Source: Intestinibacter sp964449895
GTDB taxonomy: Bacteria > Bacillota > Clostridia > Peptostreptococcales > Peptostreptococcaceae
Assembly: GCA_964449895.1 (NCBI GenBank)
Contig: CAYVBY010000004.1
Location: forward strand, 87,724 to 151,723
Direction: 5' to 3'
Length of the DNA stretch: 64,000 nt
A program made the position numbers and the translations under genes. Under the pieces are notes generated by a model. It saw nothing but the letters and a program-made list of their open reading frames with translations. It did not search any database and was not told the DNA's origin. Position 1 is the stretch's first letter, and each line of letters starts with the position of its first letter. This document shows positions 27,657 through 36,519 of the stretch, piece after piece.

Positions 27657-27859
27657 TTCGTAATTTTTATGTATTTTTAACTTTTTTATATTTTTTTCTC
27701 ACAAACTTTTATTGTATTTTTTATAATAACAAAAGTATTTTTTCCTAATTTTATTTTATTTTTTTAACTTATTATTTAAATAATTTATTTTTTTAAAATT
27801 TTAAGAATATTCAATATTGTATTTTTATTTTAATTTTTTTTATATTTCTAAAAATGCAT

Positions 27860-27888
27860 TTGACAAATTACGAATATTCAGATACTAT
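27860..27888 (+). promoter_or_regulatory. sigma-A-type promoter of the glycine riboswitch transcript
   Basis: Consensus -35 TTGACA at 27860-27865 and TACTAT at 27883-27888 with a 17-bp spacer. A TATAAT overlaps 3 bases downstream at longer spacing. Transcription should start near 27895, just before the aptamer. Confidence 0.75.
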
Positions 27889-27914
27889 AATCTTACAAAG
27901 CACAAATCAATAAT

Positions 27915-28090
27915 CTGATGAAACTTTACAGAAGAGTTGTCAATAATGACACACCGAAGGAGTAAATCTCTCAGGTACTTTATTTATAAAGTGGGACTGT
28001 AATGTATAGGATACTCTGGAGAGACCTTAAACAAGGCGCCGAAGGGGCAAGGCTAACGCTCAATCTCTCAGGCAAAAGGACAGAGCTTTT
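27915..28090 (+). ncRNA. tandem glycine riboswitch (two gcvT-type aptamers)
   Basis: Two copies of the conserved glycine-aptamer core are visible. The first has CCGAAGGAG (27954), AATCTCTCAGGT and GGGACTGT; the second has CTCTGGAGAG (28014), CCGAAGGGGCAA, AATCTCTCAGGCAAAAGGACAGAG. The linker at 28004-28014 (GTATAGGATAC) is perfectly complementary to 28133-28143 in the expression platform, overlapping the base of the terminator at 28140. The element controls the alanine/glycine:sodium symporter gene 190 bp downstream by binding glycine. Whether glycine turns the gene on or off cannot be settled by eye; for a comparable streptococcal symporter riboswitch, repression by glycine has been reported. 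Confidence 0.95.
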
Positions 28091-28139
28091 ACATGGTAGA
28101 AGTATTTTTCAATACTTTTATTAAATATGCATGTATCCT

Positions 28140-28171
28140 ATACTAAATCAAAAGATTTAGTATTTTTTTTA
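28140..28171 (+). terminator. riboswitch-controlled intrinsic terminator
   Basis: Perfect 10-bp stem (ATACTAAATC / GATTTAGTAT), AAAA loop, then eight T. It lies between the aptamers and the symporter gene and is the likely on/off element. Confidence 0.93.
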
Positions 28172-28283
28172 CAAAAATATTAAACTAAAACACTTTTATT
28201 TGGAATTATATTTTATATAGTCTTCTATTCATAAAAGATTATTTGGTTTAAAGATATTATTTTATTAAAAGGAGTGGGATTTT

Positions 28284-29651
28284 ATGGATTTTCTAAATTT
28301 ACTGAACACAATTGATAGTTTTATATGGGGACCTCCTCTATTAGTTTTATTAGTAGGTACAGGAATGTACTTTACAGTCAGACTTGGTGTTATACAAATT
28401 GTAAAACTTCCAAAAGCATTAAAATTAATTTTCCGTGCTGAAAATAAAGGTAGTGGTGATATATCAAGTTTCGGTGCTTTATGTACAGCACTAGCAGCTA
28501 CAATAGGTACTGGTAATATAGTAGGGGTTGCAACAGCTATAAAAGCTGGGGGACCTGGTGCATTATTTTGGTTAATACTTGCAGCTTTCTTTGGAATGGC
28601 AACAAAATATTCTGAAGGACTACTTGCAATAAAATATAGAACTACAGATGCTAACGGCGAAGTATCTGGTGGACCAATGTATTACATAATAAATGGTATG
28701 GGTGAAAAATGGAGACCTCTTGCAATATTCTTTGCAGTAAGTGGTGTGTTAGTTGCTCTTTTAGGTATAGGTACTTTCTCACAAGTAAACTCAATTACAG
28801 ATGCTATAAATGCTTCTTTTGGTTTAGATCCTAGAATAGTAGCTGCTGTACTTGCAATATTAGTTGCAATAATAGTATTTGGTGGACTTCAAAGTATATC
28901 AAATGTTGCAACTAAAGTAGTTCCTCTTATGTCTGTTATTTATGTAGCAATTTGTTTAACAATATTAGTTAAATTCTATTACTTAATACCTGAAACTATT
29001 GTTTTAGTAGTTAAGAGTGCCTTTACTGGTCACGCTGCTGCTGGTGGTTTCTTAGGTGCTACAGTTGCTATGGCAATTAGAAACGGGGTTGCTCGTGGTG
29101 TATTCTCAAATGAATCTGGTCTTGGTAGTGCTCCTATAGCTGCTGCAGCTGCAAAAACTGAATGGCCTGCAGAACAAGGTCTTATATCAATGACTGGTAC
29201 TTTTATAGATAGTATAATAGTTTGTACTTTAACAGGTTTCACTTTAATAATAAGTGGTGTTTGGTGTGGTGATTTAAACGGTGCTGTAATGACTCAAGCG
29301 GCATTTGCAAATATTCATCCATTTATAGGACCTATATTCTTAACTCTAAGTCTTACTCTATTTGCATTCACAACTATACTTGGTTGGTGCTACTATGGTG
29401 AAAGATGTTTCGAATTCTTATTTGGTGTTAAGAAAATACAATTATTCAGAATAGTATTCGTAGCTATGGTTTTATTAGGTGGATTCTTAAAATTAGAAAT
29501 GGTATGGGTTATTGCAGATATAGTTAATGCTCTAATGGCATTCCCTAACTTAATAGCTTTACTAGCTTTATCACCTGTAGTTGTATCTGAAACAAAACTT
29601 TATATGGATCATTTAAAATCTTTAGAAGATAATAAAGAAAAACTTAGCTAA
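28284..29651 (+). CDS. alanine/glycine:sodium symporter (AGCS family)
   Basis: A 455-residue membrane transporter with about ten spans. Family features include GDISSFGALCTALAATIGTGNIVGVATAI near residue 60-90, GGPMYYI near 130, and the substrate/sodium region NESGLGSAPIAAAAAKT near 278. It imports alanine or glycine with sodium. The glycine riboswitch upstream indicates that glycine is the physiological cargo. In amino-acid-fermenting clostridia glycine is an electron acceptor, so control of its uptake is expected. ATG follows AAAAGGAG by 8 bases; a strong terminator follows. Confidence 0.95.
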   Translation: MDFLNLLNTIDSFIWGPPLLVLLVGTGMYFTVRLGVIQIVKLPKALKLIFRAENKGSGDISSFGALCTALAATIGTGNIVGVATAIKAGGPGALFWLILAAFFGMATKYSEGLLAIKYRTTDANGEVSGGPMYYIINGMGEKWRPLAIFFAVSGVLVALLGIGTFSQVNSITDAINASFGLDPRIVAAVLAILVAIIVFGGLQSISNVATKVVPLMSVIYVAICLTILVKFYYLIPETIVLVVKSAFTGHAAAGGFLGATVAMAIRNGVARGVFSNESGLGSAPIAAAAAKTEWPAEQGLISMTGTFIDSIIVCTLTGFTLIISGVWCGDLNGAVMTQAAFANIHPFIGPIFLTLSLTLFAFTTILGWCYYGERCFEFLFGVKKIQLFRIVFVAMVLLGGFLKLEMVWVIADIVNALMAFPNLIALLALSPVVVSETKLYMDHLKSLEDNKEKLS

Positions 29652-29663
29652 TATTTAATTAAT

Positions 29664-29719
29664 ATACTCCCTTCATAGTAACAGTTTTTTATCTAAACTT
29701 TTTACTATAAAGGGAGTAT
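29664..29719. terminator. terminator after the symporter gene
   Basis: Long hairpin with arms ATACTCCCTTcATAGTAA / TTACTATaAAGGGAGTAT, T-rich afterwards; also near the end of the convergent sensor kinase gene. Confidence 0.9.
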
Positions 29720-29766
29720 CTCATTTTACAACATCTTTTTATTTTATAATTCTTTAACTAATTTTT

Positions 29767-31884
29767 TTAATTTGATTCTTCTTTATATAAATTAACAGGT
29801 TTATATTCATCCATCTCAACTATTACTTTAAATAAATCTCCATCTATATCTATATTTATGTTTCCACCTTGAAGTTTTATTAAATCTCTGGCTATAGCAA
29901 GACCTAAACCACTACCTTCAGTATTTCTAGATTCATCAGCTCTTTTAAATCTTTCCATTATTTCTTCTGGATTAAAATTTAATTCATAAGAAGATATATT
30001 TTTCATAGTTGTAATTATTTTTCCATCTACTTTTTCTAAATCTATATAAACTCTAGTATTTTCAAGAGAGTATTTTGATATATTAGAAAGTAAATTTTCA
30101 AATACTCTATATAATCTCCTTCCATCTGCCAATACAAAAGTATCTTCTTCAGTTAAGTTTATTCTTAAATTTAATTTTGCATCTTCTAATTTTTCTTCTA
30201 ATTCTCCTATGCTTTGTCTTAGAAGTTGCTTTAAATCTATCTTTATAAGTTCTAGTTCTATATTTCCTGTACTAGCTTTACTTGCTTCAAATAAATCTTC
30301 TATTAGTATTTTTAATCTTTGAGATTTTTTATCCAATACATTTACATAATCTTTTAAATAGTCTGGAGTTATATTTTCTTCTTTTTTGATAAGCTCAATA
30401 TAATTTATAATAGATGTAAGTGGCGTTTTTAAATCGTGCGAAACATTTGTTATTAACTCACTTTTCATTCTTTCACTTTTTAATCTATTTTCTATTGAAT
30501 TTTCAAGTCCTTGACCTATATTATTTATATCAATTGCAAAATTTTTAAAATATAAATCATCCTTCAAATCTATTTTATAATTCACTTGACCTTCTTTTAT
30601 TTTATAGACTCCATCCATAATTTCTTTTAAATAAGATAGTCTTTTTACTAGATATATTAAAAATCCAAGCTGTATTATAAATATTAATGCTCCTAGAAGA
30701 ATTACCTCAAATGCATACATTAAAAATATAGTAAATAATTCTAAAATAACACATATAATTGCCATAACTACAATTTTATTTATTATATCGAATTTTTGAC
30801 TTTTTATAATTAATTCTCTAGTTTCTTTTATATAAATTTTTATCTTTTTCAATAAAAAACATATTATTCTAAAAATCCAACTTGTTTTAAAGAAATTTTT
30901 CTTTTTTTCAAAATTTGAAATTTGTTTTATAAGTAAAATAAAGTAAAATAATAATATAAAAATAGGTATTACACAAAATTGATTTAATCTCATTCCTGTA
31001 TTTGGATCACCTAAAGCAAAAATTATTGAAATATCTGCAGCTAAAAATACTACTATTAATTCTAATGGTATTTTGTTATAATAATTCCAAAATTCTCTCT
31101 TTGTCTTTGGAAGTTTAAAATTCATAACTCCATATATTAATAAAAATATAATTGATGATATTAATGTTGGTATACCTATTTCCACACATCTATCATATTG
31201 TTTTATCATATTTTGATACTCATCATAACCATATAAATAATAATTTACCTTGTCTTTTTCAAATGCATCTTTTGAAATCGATATATAAGTATCTATTTCC
31301 ATACTATTTTTTATATCATAATAAAAATCATTAACACTTCCATTATCTTTTTTACCATAATTTACATTGTCAATTTTTCTATTTACTAAATTATCGCCTT
31401 TGAATTCTATTTGATAATATCCATCTGCTCTATTTTTAAATTCATTAAATGTTTTATATTCTGTATTTGTTAGTACTTCCTTTGTAGTATTATTAATAGC
31501 AAAATATTTTATACCTTCGATTTTTTCTAAACTTTCTTTTGCATATTTTTTATTCAGCTTTATATTTTCTTTTTCTGAAATAATATTTCCCAAATCATCT
31601 CTAAAGTCGCTGTCAGTAGTATTATCGCTATAATTTGATTCATCTGCTACACTAAATTTTAAATCTCTTAAAATATTATTTGTAACAATTGTACTAAAAT
31701 TTTTACTCTTAAAATAATTTCTTTCAAATTTAATATTATCTTCAACTGCCGAAGTCATATAATCTATACTATAATACGGTATATTTCCAGCATAACAATT
31801 CATAAAAAGCGAAAAAGAACTTCCTAAAAAAATAGAAAATAATATTAAAAAAACAAGTAAAAATATATTTTTCAATTTTTTCAT
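29767..31884 (-). CDS. two-component sensor histidine kinase, multi-span
   Basis: A 705-residue kinase. One N-terminal span (about 5-27) and an external region of about 200 residues are followed by a cluster of spans (about 237-425). The HisKA helix has its phospho-His in NVSHDLKTPLTS (about 482). The ATPase domain shows NLLSNISKYS (N box) and GSGLGLAIARDL (G2 box). It should phosphorylate the response regulator encoded 10 bp upstream on the same strand. The HDLKTPL motif places it with VanS/PhoR-like kinases; the signal is unknown, and cell-envelope stress is a common one for this class. Confidence 0.92.
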   Translation of the reverse strand: MKKLKNIFLLVFLILFSIFLGSSFSLFMNCYAGNIPYYSIDYMTSAVEDNIKFERNYFKSKNFSTIVTNNILRDLKFSVADESNYSDNTTDSDFRDDLGNIISEKENIKLNKKYAKESLEKIEGIKYFAINNTTKEVLTNTEYKTFNEFKNRADGYYQIEFKGDNLVNRKIDNVNYGKKDNGSVNDFYYDIKNSMEIDTYISISKDAFEKDKVNYYLYGYDEYQNMIKQYDRCVEIGIPTLISSIIFLLIYGVMNFKLPKTKREFWNYYNKIPLELIVVFLAADISIIFALGDPNTGMRLNQFCVIPIFILLFYFILLIKQISNFEKKKNFFKTSWIFRIICFLLKKIKIYIKETRELIIKSQKFDIINKIVVMAIICVILELFTIFLMYAFEVILLGALIFIIQLGFLIYLVKRLSYLKEIMDGVYKIKEGQVNYKIDLKDDLYFKNFAIDINNIGQGLENSIENRLKSERMKSELITNVSHDLKTPLTSIINYIELIKKEENITPDYLKDYVNVLDKKSQRLKILIEDLFEASKASTGNIELELIKIDLKQLLRQSIGELEEKLEDAKLNLRINLTEEDTFVLADGRRLYRVFENLLSNISKYSLENTRVYIDLEKVDGKIITTMKNISSYELNFNPEEIMERFKRADESRNTEGSGLGLAIARDLIKLQGGNINIDIDGDLFKVIVEMDEYKPVNLYKEESN

Positions 31885-31894
31885 ATAATCACCT

Positions 31895-32590
31895 CTATAA
31901 TTTTTCTATTTTGTAACCAATCCCCCAAACAACCTTTAAGTATCTAGGCTCCTTAGGATTTATCTCTATTTTTTCTCTAATTCTTCTGATATGGACTGCT
32001 ACAGTATTTTCTACATTAAAACTTTCTTCCTTCCATACCTTTTCATAAATTTGATCCATAGAAAAAACTACGCCCTTATTTCTAAGAAGAAATTCTAATA
32101 TCCTATATTCTATAGGAGTAACCTTTACCAAATTTCCATCTACCTTTACTTCTTTCGTAGATGTATTTAATTCAAGTCCCCCACTTCTAAGTACATCTTT
32201 TTTAAGTTCATTGTTATAATTTCCAAAATTCATATACCTTCTCAAATTTGATTTTACTCTAGCTATAAGTTCTAACAAATTAAAAGGTTTTGTTATATAA
32301 TCATCAGCACCTATATTTAAACCTAAAATCTTATCCGTATCTTCGCTCTTTGCAGATATTAAAATTATAGGTATATTTTTTTCTTCTCTAATTTTTATTG
32401 TCGCCTTAATTCCATCCATTTTCGGCATCATTATATCCATTAAAATCAAATGAATTTCTTCTGTTAATAATATATCTAAAGCTTCCATTCCATCATAAGA
32501 TTTAAATACTTTATATCCTTCATTCTTTAAATATATTTCGATAGATTCTACTATCTCTTTATCATCATCAACTACTAATATATTGTACAT
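31895..32590 (-). CDS. OmpR/PhoB-family response regulator
   Basis: The product (231 residues) has a receiver domain (VVDDDKE at 6, phospho-Asp in LILMDIMMPKMDG, Lys in YITKPFNLLE) and a C-terminal winged helix (VTPIEYRILEFLL ... RIREKIEINPKEPRYLKVVWGIGYK). It is the partner of the kinase that follows. The longest frame starts at 32632, but AGAGGAAATAAA precedes the ATG at 32590 and that start matches family alignments. First gene of the two-gene unit. Confidence 0.95.
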   Translation of the reverse strand: MYNILVVDDDKEIVESIEIYLKNEGYKVFKSYDGMEALDILLTEEIHLILMDIMMPKMDGIKATIKIREEKNIPIILISAKSEDTDKILGLNIGADDYITKPFNLLELIARVKSNLRRYMNFGNYNNELKKDVLRSGGLELNTSTKEVKVDGNLVKVTPIEYRILEFLLRNKGVVFSMDQIYEKVWKEESFNVENTVAVHIRRIREKIEINPKEPRYLKVVWGIGYKIEKL

Positions 32591-32760
32591 TTTATTTCCT
32601 CTTTTCCTTAAATATTTATAGACCACTGCCATTTAATATAATACATTTAAAATAATTATACATCACTAATCCTCCTTATTAAAATTATACTTTTATAGTA
32701 GCTTTCAAATTTTACATAATACCTCATATATTTCTTACATTTTTCTTAATAATTCAAATA

Positions 32761-32793
32761 AAAAAAACTGAACCTTTAAGATTCAGTTTTTTT
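32761..32793 (-). terminator. terminator of the secreted repeat protein gene
   Basis: Twelve-base-pair stem AAAAAAACTGAA / TTCAGTTTTTTT, strong in both directions, 18 bp after the gene's stop. Confidence 0.93.
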
Positions 32794-32810
32794 ATATAAA
32801 TAATTATATA

Positions 32811-33290
32811 TTATTTTAACAACTCAAAATATCCACTTGGATGGAAAAAGTAAATATTTGCAGTTTCTTTATCAACTAAGTATGCCATATCACCATCACA
32901 TGTTGGTAAGAAAACATATCCAGTTATACCTTTTTCTTTTATGCAGCTATAAGTATTTTCATCTCCTTGATAAATGTATGTTAAAATAGGTTCATAATCT
33001 ATTACAAGTTGTAAAGCTTCTTCTTTTGTTAAAGTTTTATTTTCTTTAACTACTGGTTGTTCTTCTTTAACTTGTTCTATTTCTGTTTTAACTACTGGTT
33101 GTTCTTCTTTAACTGCAACTTGTTGTACTTCTACTTTTTTATTTTCTTCTTTTGTAATTTGTGTATCTTCTTTTGCTTGGATTTTTTGTGGTTCTACATC
33201 TGGTAAATTAGTTGCATAAGCACCTTTCATAGTACCAAATAACATTAAACTCGCACATAATACTGATATAGTTATAATAGCTTTTTTCAT
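32811..33290 (-). CDS. secreted protein with EEQPVVK repeats
   Basis: A 159-residue exported protein of unknown function. A clear signal peptide (MKKAIITISVLCASLMLFGT, cleavage likely near GAYA) is followed by a low-complexity, Lys/Glu/Gln/Val-rich stalk in which KEEQPVVK appears twice. A C-terminal domain of about 70 residues (KTLTKEEALQLVIDYEP ... YFHPSGYFELLK) has two cysteines. The stalk could span the cell wall. The frame extends to 33305, but GGAGG is 8 bases before the ATG at 33290. A 309-bp gap lies upstream, rich in TTAC repeats near 33393-33442, with no further gene. Confidence 0.75.
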   Translation of the reverse strand: MKKAIITISVLCASLMLFGTMKGAYATNLPDVEPQKIQAKEDTQITKEENKKVEVQQVAVKEEQPVVKTEIEQVKEEQPVVKENKTLTKEEALQLVIDYEPILTYIYQGDENTYSCIKEKGITGYVFLPTCDGDMAYLVDKETANIYFFHPSGYFELLK

Positions 33291-33543
33291 AATCATTACC
33301 TCCATTCACTAATGATTTTTATTGAATAATTTTTATAATTTCTTAATCTTTATACTATTATAATATCAGCTATATCTATCTATTTCTAGTTACACAAATG
33401 TTACTTTAGATTACAAATTAGTTACAATAATTACTTATTTGTTTCTTTTTATTTTAAAGTGATTTTGTATTTAAACTTTATATTTTTGTAATTTTAATTA
33501 AATCAACTTTAATTGTTTCTATGTAAAATATTACCATTTATTT

Positions 33544-33583
33544 CTGTTAATTTTTAGTAATTTTTATTACTAAAAATTAACAG
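33544..33583. repeat. 40-bp palindrome downstream of trxA
   Basis: Perfect 18-bp arms (CTGTTAATTTTTAGTAAT and its complement) with a TTTT loop, 17 bp beyond the trxA stop. It probably ends the trx transcript, although neither flank has a clean T-run (AAATAAATGG on the minus side, ATTTTGTTAT on the plus side). Confidence 0.75.
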
Positions 33584-33599
33584 ATTTTGTTATATTTGC

Positions 33600-33917
33600 C
33601 TATATAAATTTCTTTATCATGTCTTCAATATTTTCAATTGTAACATTTTCGTTAGATTTTTCATCTAATATTTTCCCATTTTCATAAATTCTTACAACTG
33701 GTAAACTAAGCACTTTTTGTTTTATAGCTATTCTAGGTGCAGCCTTAGTATCTATATTACAAAATTTTACATCTTTGTCATATTTCTTAGATAGCTCTTC
33801 TATATATGGATATAATTCCTTACATGGAGCACAAGTTTCACTCCAAAATTCTACAACTACCTTACCTTCATAATTTAATACTTCTTCTTCAAATGTGTCT
33901 TTATTTACATTAATCAT
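33600..33917 (-). CDS. trxA: thioredoxin with CAPC active site
   Basis: A 105-residue thioredoxin fold. The active site is WSETCAPCKE in place of the canonical WCGPC; the cis-Pro loop is SLPVV near 75. It reduces protein disulfides and, in Stickland-type clostridia, can serve amino-acid reductases. Thioredoxins with non-CGPC motifs occur there, so this is likely functional. The start at 33917 is set by GGGGG 8 bases upstream; earlier in-frame codons fall inside or beside that site. It lies 21 bp after trxB, its presumed reductase. Confidence 0.92.
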   Translation of the reverse strand: MINVNKDTFEEEVLNYEGKVVVEFWSETCAPCKELYPYIEELSKKYDKDVKFCNIDTKAAPRIAIKQKVLSLPVVRIYENGKILDEKSNENVTIENIEDMIKKFI

Positions 33918-33938
33918 TTCCATATCCCCCAAATTAAA

Positions 33939-34874
33939 CTAATTTATGTATTTTTCAATACTTACAGAAGCAATTGCTCCATCATTTACAGCAGTTACTA
34001 TTTGCTTTAAATTTCCTACTCTACAATCTCCTACTGCATATACACCTTTTATGTTAGTTTCCATATTATTATTAGTTTTTATGTATCCATTGTCATCTAA
34101 ATCTAATATATTTTTAAATAAGCTAGTTTGAGCTTTTAACCCTATAAATACAAATAATCCCATTATATAATCATCTTCTTCAGTAGCTTTTATGGTAATC
34201 TGTTTGTTTGACTTTAAATTTTCAATTATAATACCATTTAGTATATCTTCACCTAACAATTTTACTACTTTTACATTATTGATTATATATATATTCTCAA
34301 AATCTTTCAATTTATATTCTAGATATTTACTACATTTTAATTTATCGTATTTGTTTAAAATTGTAACTTTTTTGGCAAATTTAGATAAATAGATACCTTC
34401 TTTTATGGCACTTTCTCCTGCACCAACTACATACACAGGCAAATCTTCAAATAAATGACCATCACATATTGCGCAATTAGATATACCCATACCTAAAAAT
34501 TCATTTTCTCTATCTAGATTTAATTTTTTACATTCAGATCCTGTGGCTATAATCACAGTTTTTGATTTGTAGACATTATTCTTACATATTATAGTTTTTG
34601 TGATAGATTCTAAATCAACTTCCAAAACTTCGTCCTTTACCAATTCAGCTCCAAATTTTCTACATTGTTCTAACATTCTTTGAGCTAAAGTAAAACCTGT
34701 TTCTTCTTTTATTGAACCTGGATAATTTTCTATTACTCCAGTATTTAGGATTTGACCTCCAAACGCCCTTTTTTCTATTATTAAAGTTTTTAACTTGGAT
34801 CTTCCTGCATATATTCCTGCACTCAATCCTCCTGGACCTGATCCTATTATTATTACATCATAAATATCATTCAT
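33939..34874 (-). CDS. trxB: thioredoxin reductase-like flavoprotein with altered pyridine-nucleotide motif
   Basis: A 311-residue low-molecular-weight thioredoxin reductase fold. FAD motif GSGPGGLSAGIYAGR is at the N-terminus, the redox pair is CAICDG (usual CATCDG) near 134, and the C-terminal FAD motif is GVYAVGDCRVG. The second dinucleotide motif GAGESA is kept, but the following helix and loop read VTILNKYDKLKCSKY where NADPH-dependent enzymes have HRRxxxR. The electron donor may therefore be NADH, ferredoxin or something else. The start at 34874 follows GAGGCG; the longer frame to 34922 has no ribosome binding site. It is co-transcribed with the CAPC thioredoxin. Confidence 0.9.
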   Translation of the reverse strand: MNDIYDVIIIGSGPGGLSAGIYAGRSKLKTLIIEKRAFGGQILNTGVIENYPGSIKEETGFTLAQRMLEQCRKFGAELVKDEVLEVDLESITKTIICKNNVYKSKTVIIATGSECKKLNLDRENEFLGMGISNCAICDGHLFEDLPVYVVGAGESAIKEGIYLSKFAKKVTILNKYDKLKCSKYLEYKLKDFENIYIINNVKVVKLLGEDILNGIIIENLKSNKQITIKATEEDDYIMGLFVFIGLKAQTSLFKNILDLDDNGYIKTNNNMETNIKGVYAVGDCRVGNLKQIVTAVNDGAIASVSIEKYIN

Positions 34875-34945
34875 TTCAAATCGCCTCGATAAAATTATAT
34901 CATTATTATTCAATTTTAACACTTAGAAATGATTTTGTATATGAG

Positions 34946-36208
34946 TTATCTTGTTATTTTTCTTGCAAGAGTAGCTGTCCAAATACCAACCATTGTAACG
35001 CCTAATATCATTTCTATACTAGATAAAACAATACTTATACCTGTTGGAATAATATCTCCGTATCCTACTGTAGTAAATGTAACTAAACTAAAATAGAGAG
35101 ACTCTAAAAAATCTACTATTATTATTTTTTTATCTAACATAAAAAAGATTGATAAGTCATAATTTATTTGTCTACTTCCTATATTTATTCCTGTAAATAA
35201 ATATATTATTGCAAATAAAAGAACTATTTCAAATGATGTTATAAGACAGTAGATAGGTTTTTCACCATAGCCACAGATACTCCAAAATATTTGTGATTTT
35301 AACTTTGAAAATGACTTTAATGTATTCTTTTGACTATATTTATATAAATAATGATACTCTCCTGAAATTGCCAAAATTCTATTACTTTCAAATTTAGATG
35401 CTATATCTTTGTATATTCTTGATAGATTGATATATTGTTCTTTATCATTTTCACTTATTATGAATTTATCAAAAAAACTATCTTCATTTAATTTAGTCAA
35501 AAAATCATCATCAAATTCTAATTTTTTTGCATAAGTATTTATCATAGCAAAAGATTTTAAATCGCAATCTGAAATATACATACTGTCAATTGTATTTTCA
35601 TCAAATATACTTTTTCTTAAATTAGATAATATAAATCTAGTATTTTTTATTTTTACAAGTTGAAATATATTTCTTTTCATATTAACTCTTTCAAATATAC
35701 AATTTTCAAAATTTGAAGAATAAAAATAGACCGTATCTTTAGATTTAAAATCAAAGAACTTACTTTTTTTAAATTTCACATTAAGAAATTCGCATCCTAT
35801 AAAATCACATCCTATAAAAATACATTCCTCAAAATTTATATTTTTAAATATACAATCTTTAAAAATAATATATTCAAATTGTATATTGTGAATATTTTTA
35901 TGTATAGTAGCTGAAGTCATATCAAATAATCCAAAAGCACAATTGTAAAAAGTTTGAAATTTTATTTTCGTTTCATCTTCAAACTGTATATATTCCTTTT
36001 CATTATTTATTTTGTCCATATTTAAATTTTTTATTATAATTTTCTTTTTTTTAATTAATTGATCATTATATATTTTTTTATTATCATACAAATTTTGTTT
36101 ATTATATGCCTCTAACTCTTGATAATATATTTTTTTTCTTTCTTCTAAATAATTTTCTAAAATAGCCTTTATTTGTTTCCTTCTATCTTTGAAATTATAT
36201 TCATACAT
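34946..36208 (-). CDS. pentapeptide-repeat protein fused to a two-span potassium channel
   Basis: A 420-residue fusion. After a charged coiled N-terminus (about 1-60), residues about 75-220 form degenerate pentapeptide repeats (FKDCIFKNINFEECIFIGCDF pattern, spaced every five residues), which fold into a right-handed beta helix. The C-terminal 120 residues have two membrane spans around a pore helix and the K+ selectivity filter TTVGYGDIIPTG (about 390). The beta-helix side should be cytoplasmic and may sense a ligand or protein. The ATG at 36208 is 12 bases from AAAGGA; a TTG at 36220 is too close. The gene is probably transcribed alone. Confidence 0.85.
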   Translation of the reverse strand: MYEYNFKDRRKQIKAILENYLEERKKIYYQELEAYNKQNLYDNKKIYNDQLIKKKKIIIKNLNMDKINNEKEYIQFEDETKIKFQTFYNCAFGLFDMTSATIHKNIHNIQFEYIIFKDCIFKNINFEECIFIGCDFIGCEFLNVKFKKSKFFDFKSKDTVYFYSSNFENCIFERVNMKRNIFQLVKIKNTRFILSNLRKSIFDENTIDSMYISDCDLKSFAMINTYAKKLEFDDDFLTKLNEDSFFDKFIISENDKEQYINLSRIYKDIASKFESNRILAISGEYHYLYKYSQKNTLKSFSKLKSQIFWSICGYGEKPIYCLITSFEIVLLFAIIYLFTGINIGSRQINYDLSIFFMLDKKIIIVDFLESLYFSLVTFTTVGYGDIIPTGISIVLSSIEMILGVTMVGIWTATLARKITR

Positions 36209-36519
36209 TTTAAATATCAATCCTTTTTATCTATATATTTATTTTTAATTAATAAAATTCCCTTTATTTTTAATTAATAAATATTCGACTCAAAGTAACT
36301 TTTAATAATATCTAAATTAAGCTTTGTCATATTTTTTATAATACATAAATAAAATTATAAAAAAATCTTTATTATAAGTATCTTTCAAATATGCATATTT
36401 CTTTAAAACTCATTGACGGAAATTATAATTATCAAAAATTTTTAAATGAATATAATTTCCTATGTGTTATAAAAAAATCTTTATCTTAAAAAACTTTTAT
36501 TTTATACGGAGGTTATTTT
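36209..36519. other. 311-bp divergent region with direct and dispersed repeats
   Basis: This AT-rich gap separates the channel gene from the HNH-like gene. An 18-base sequence, TTATAAAAAAATCTTTAT, occurs identically at 36355-36372 and 36467-36484. The stretch 36439-36473 recurs almost exactly at 60414-60448. No open frame of note is seen. Promoters for both flanking genes must lie here. Confidence 0.6.
36439..36473 (+). repeat. 35-nt intergenic element, copy 1
   Basis: Matches 60414-60448 at 34 of 35 bases, on the same strand. The core includes GAATATAATTTCCTATG. The end (TATGTGTTATAAA) resembles an extended -10 region, so it may be a conserved promoter for the gene at 36520. Confidence 0.75.
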
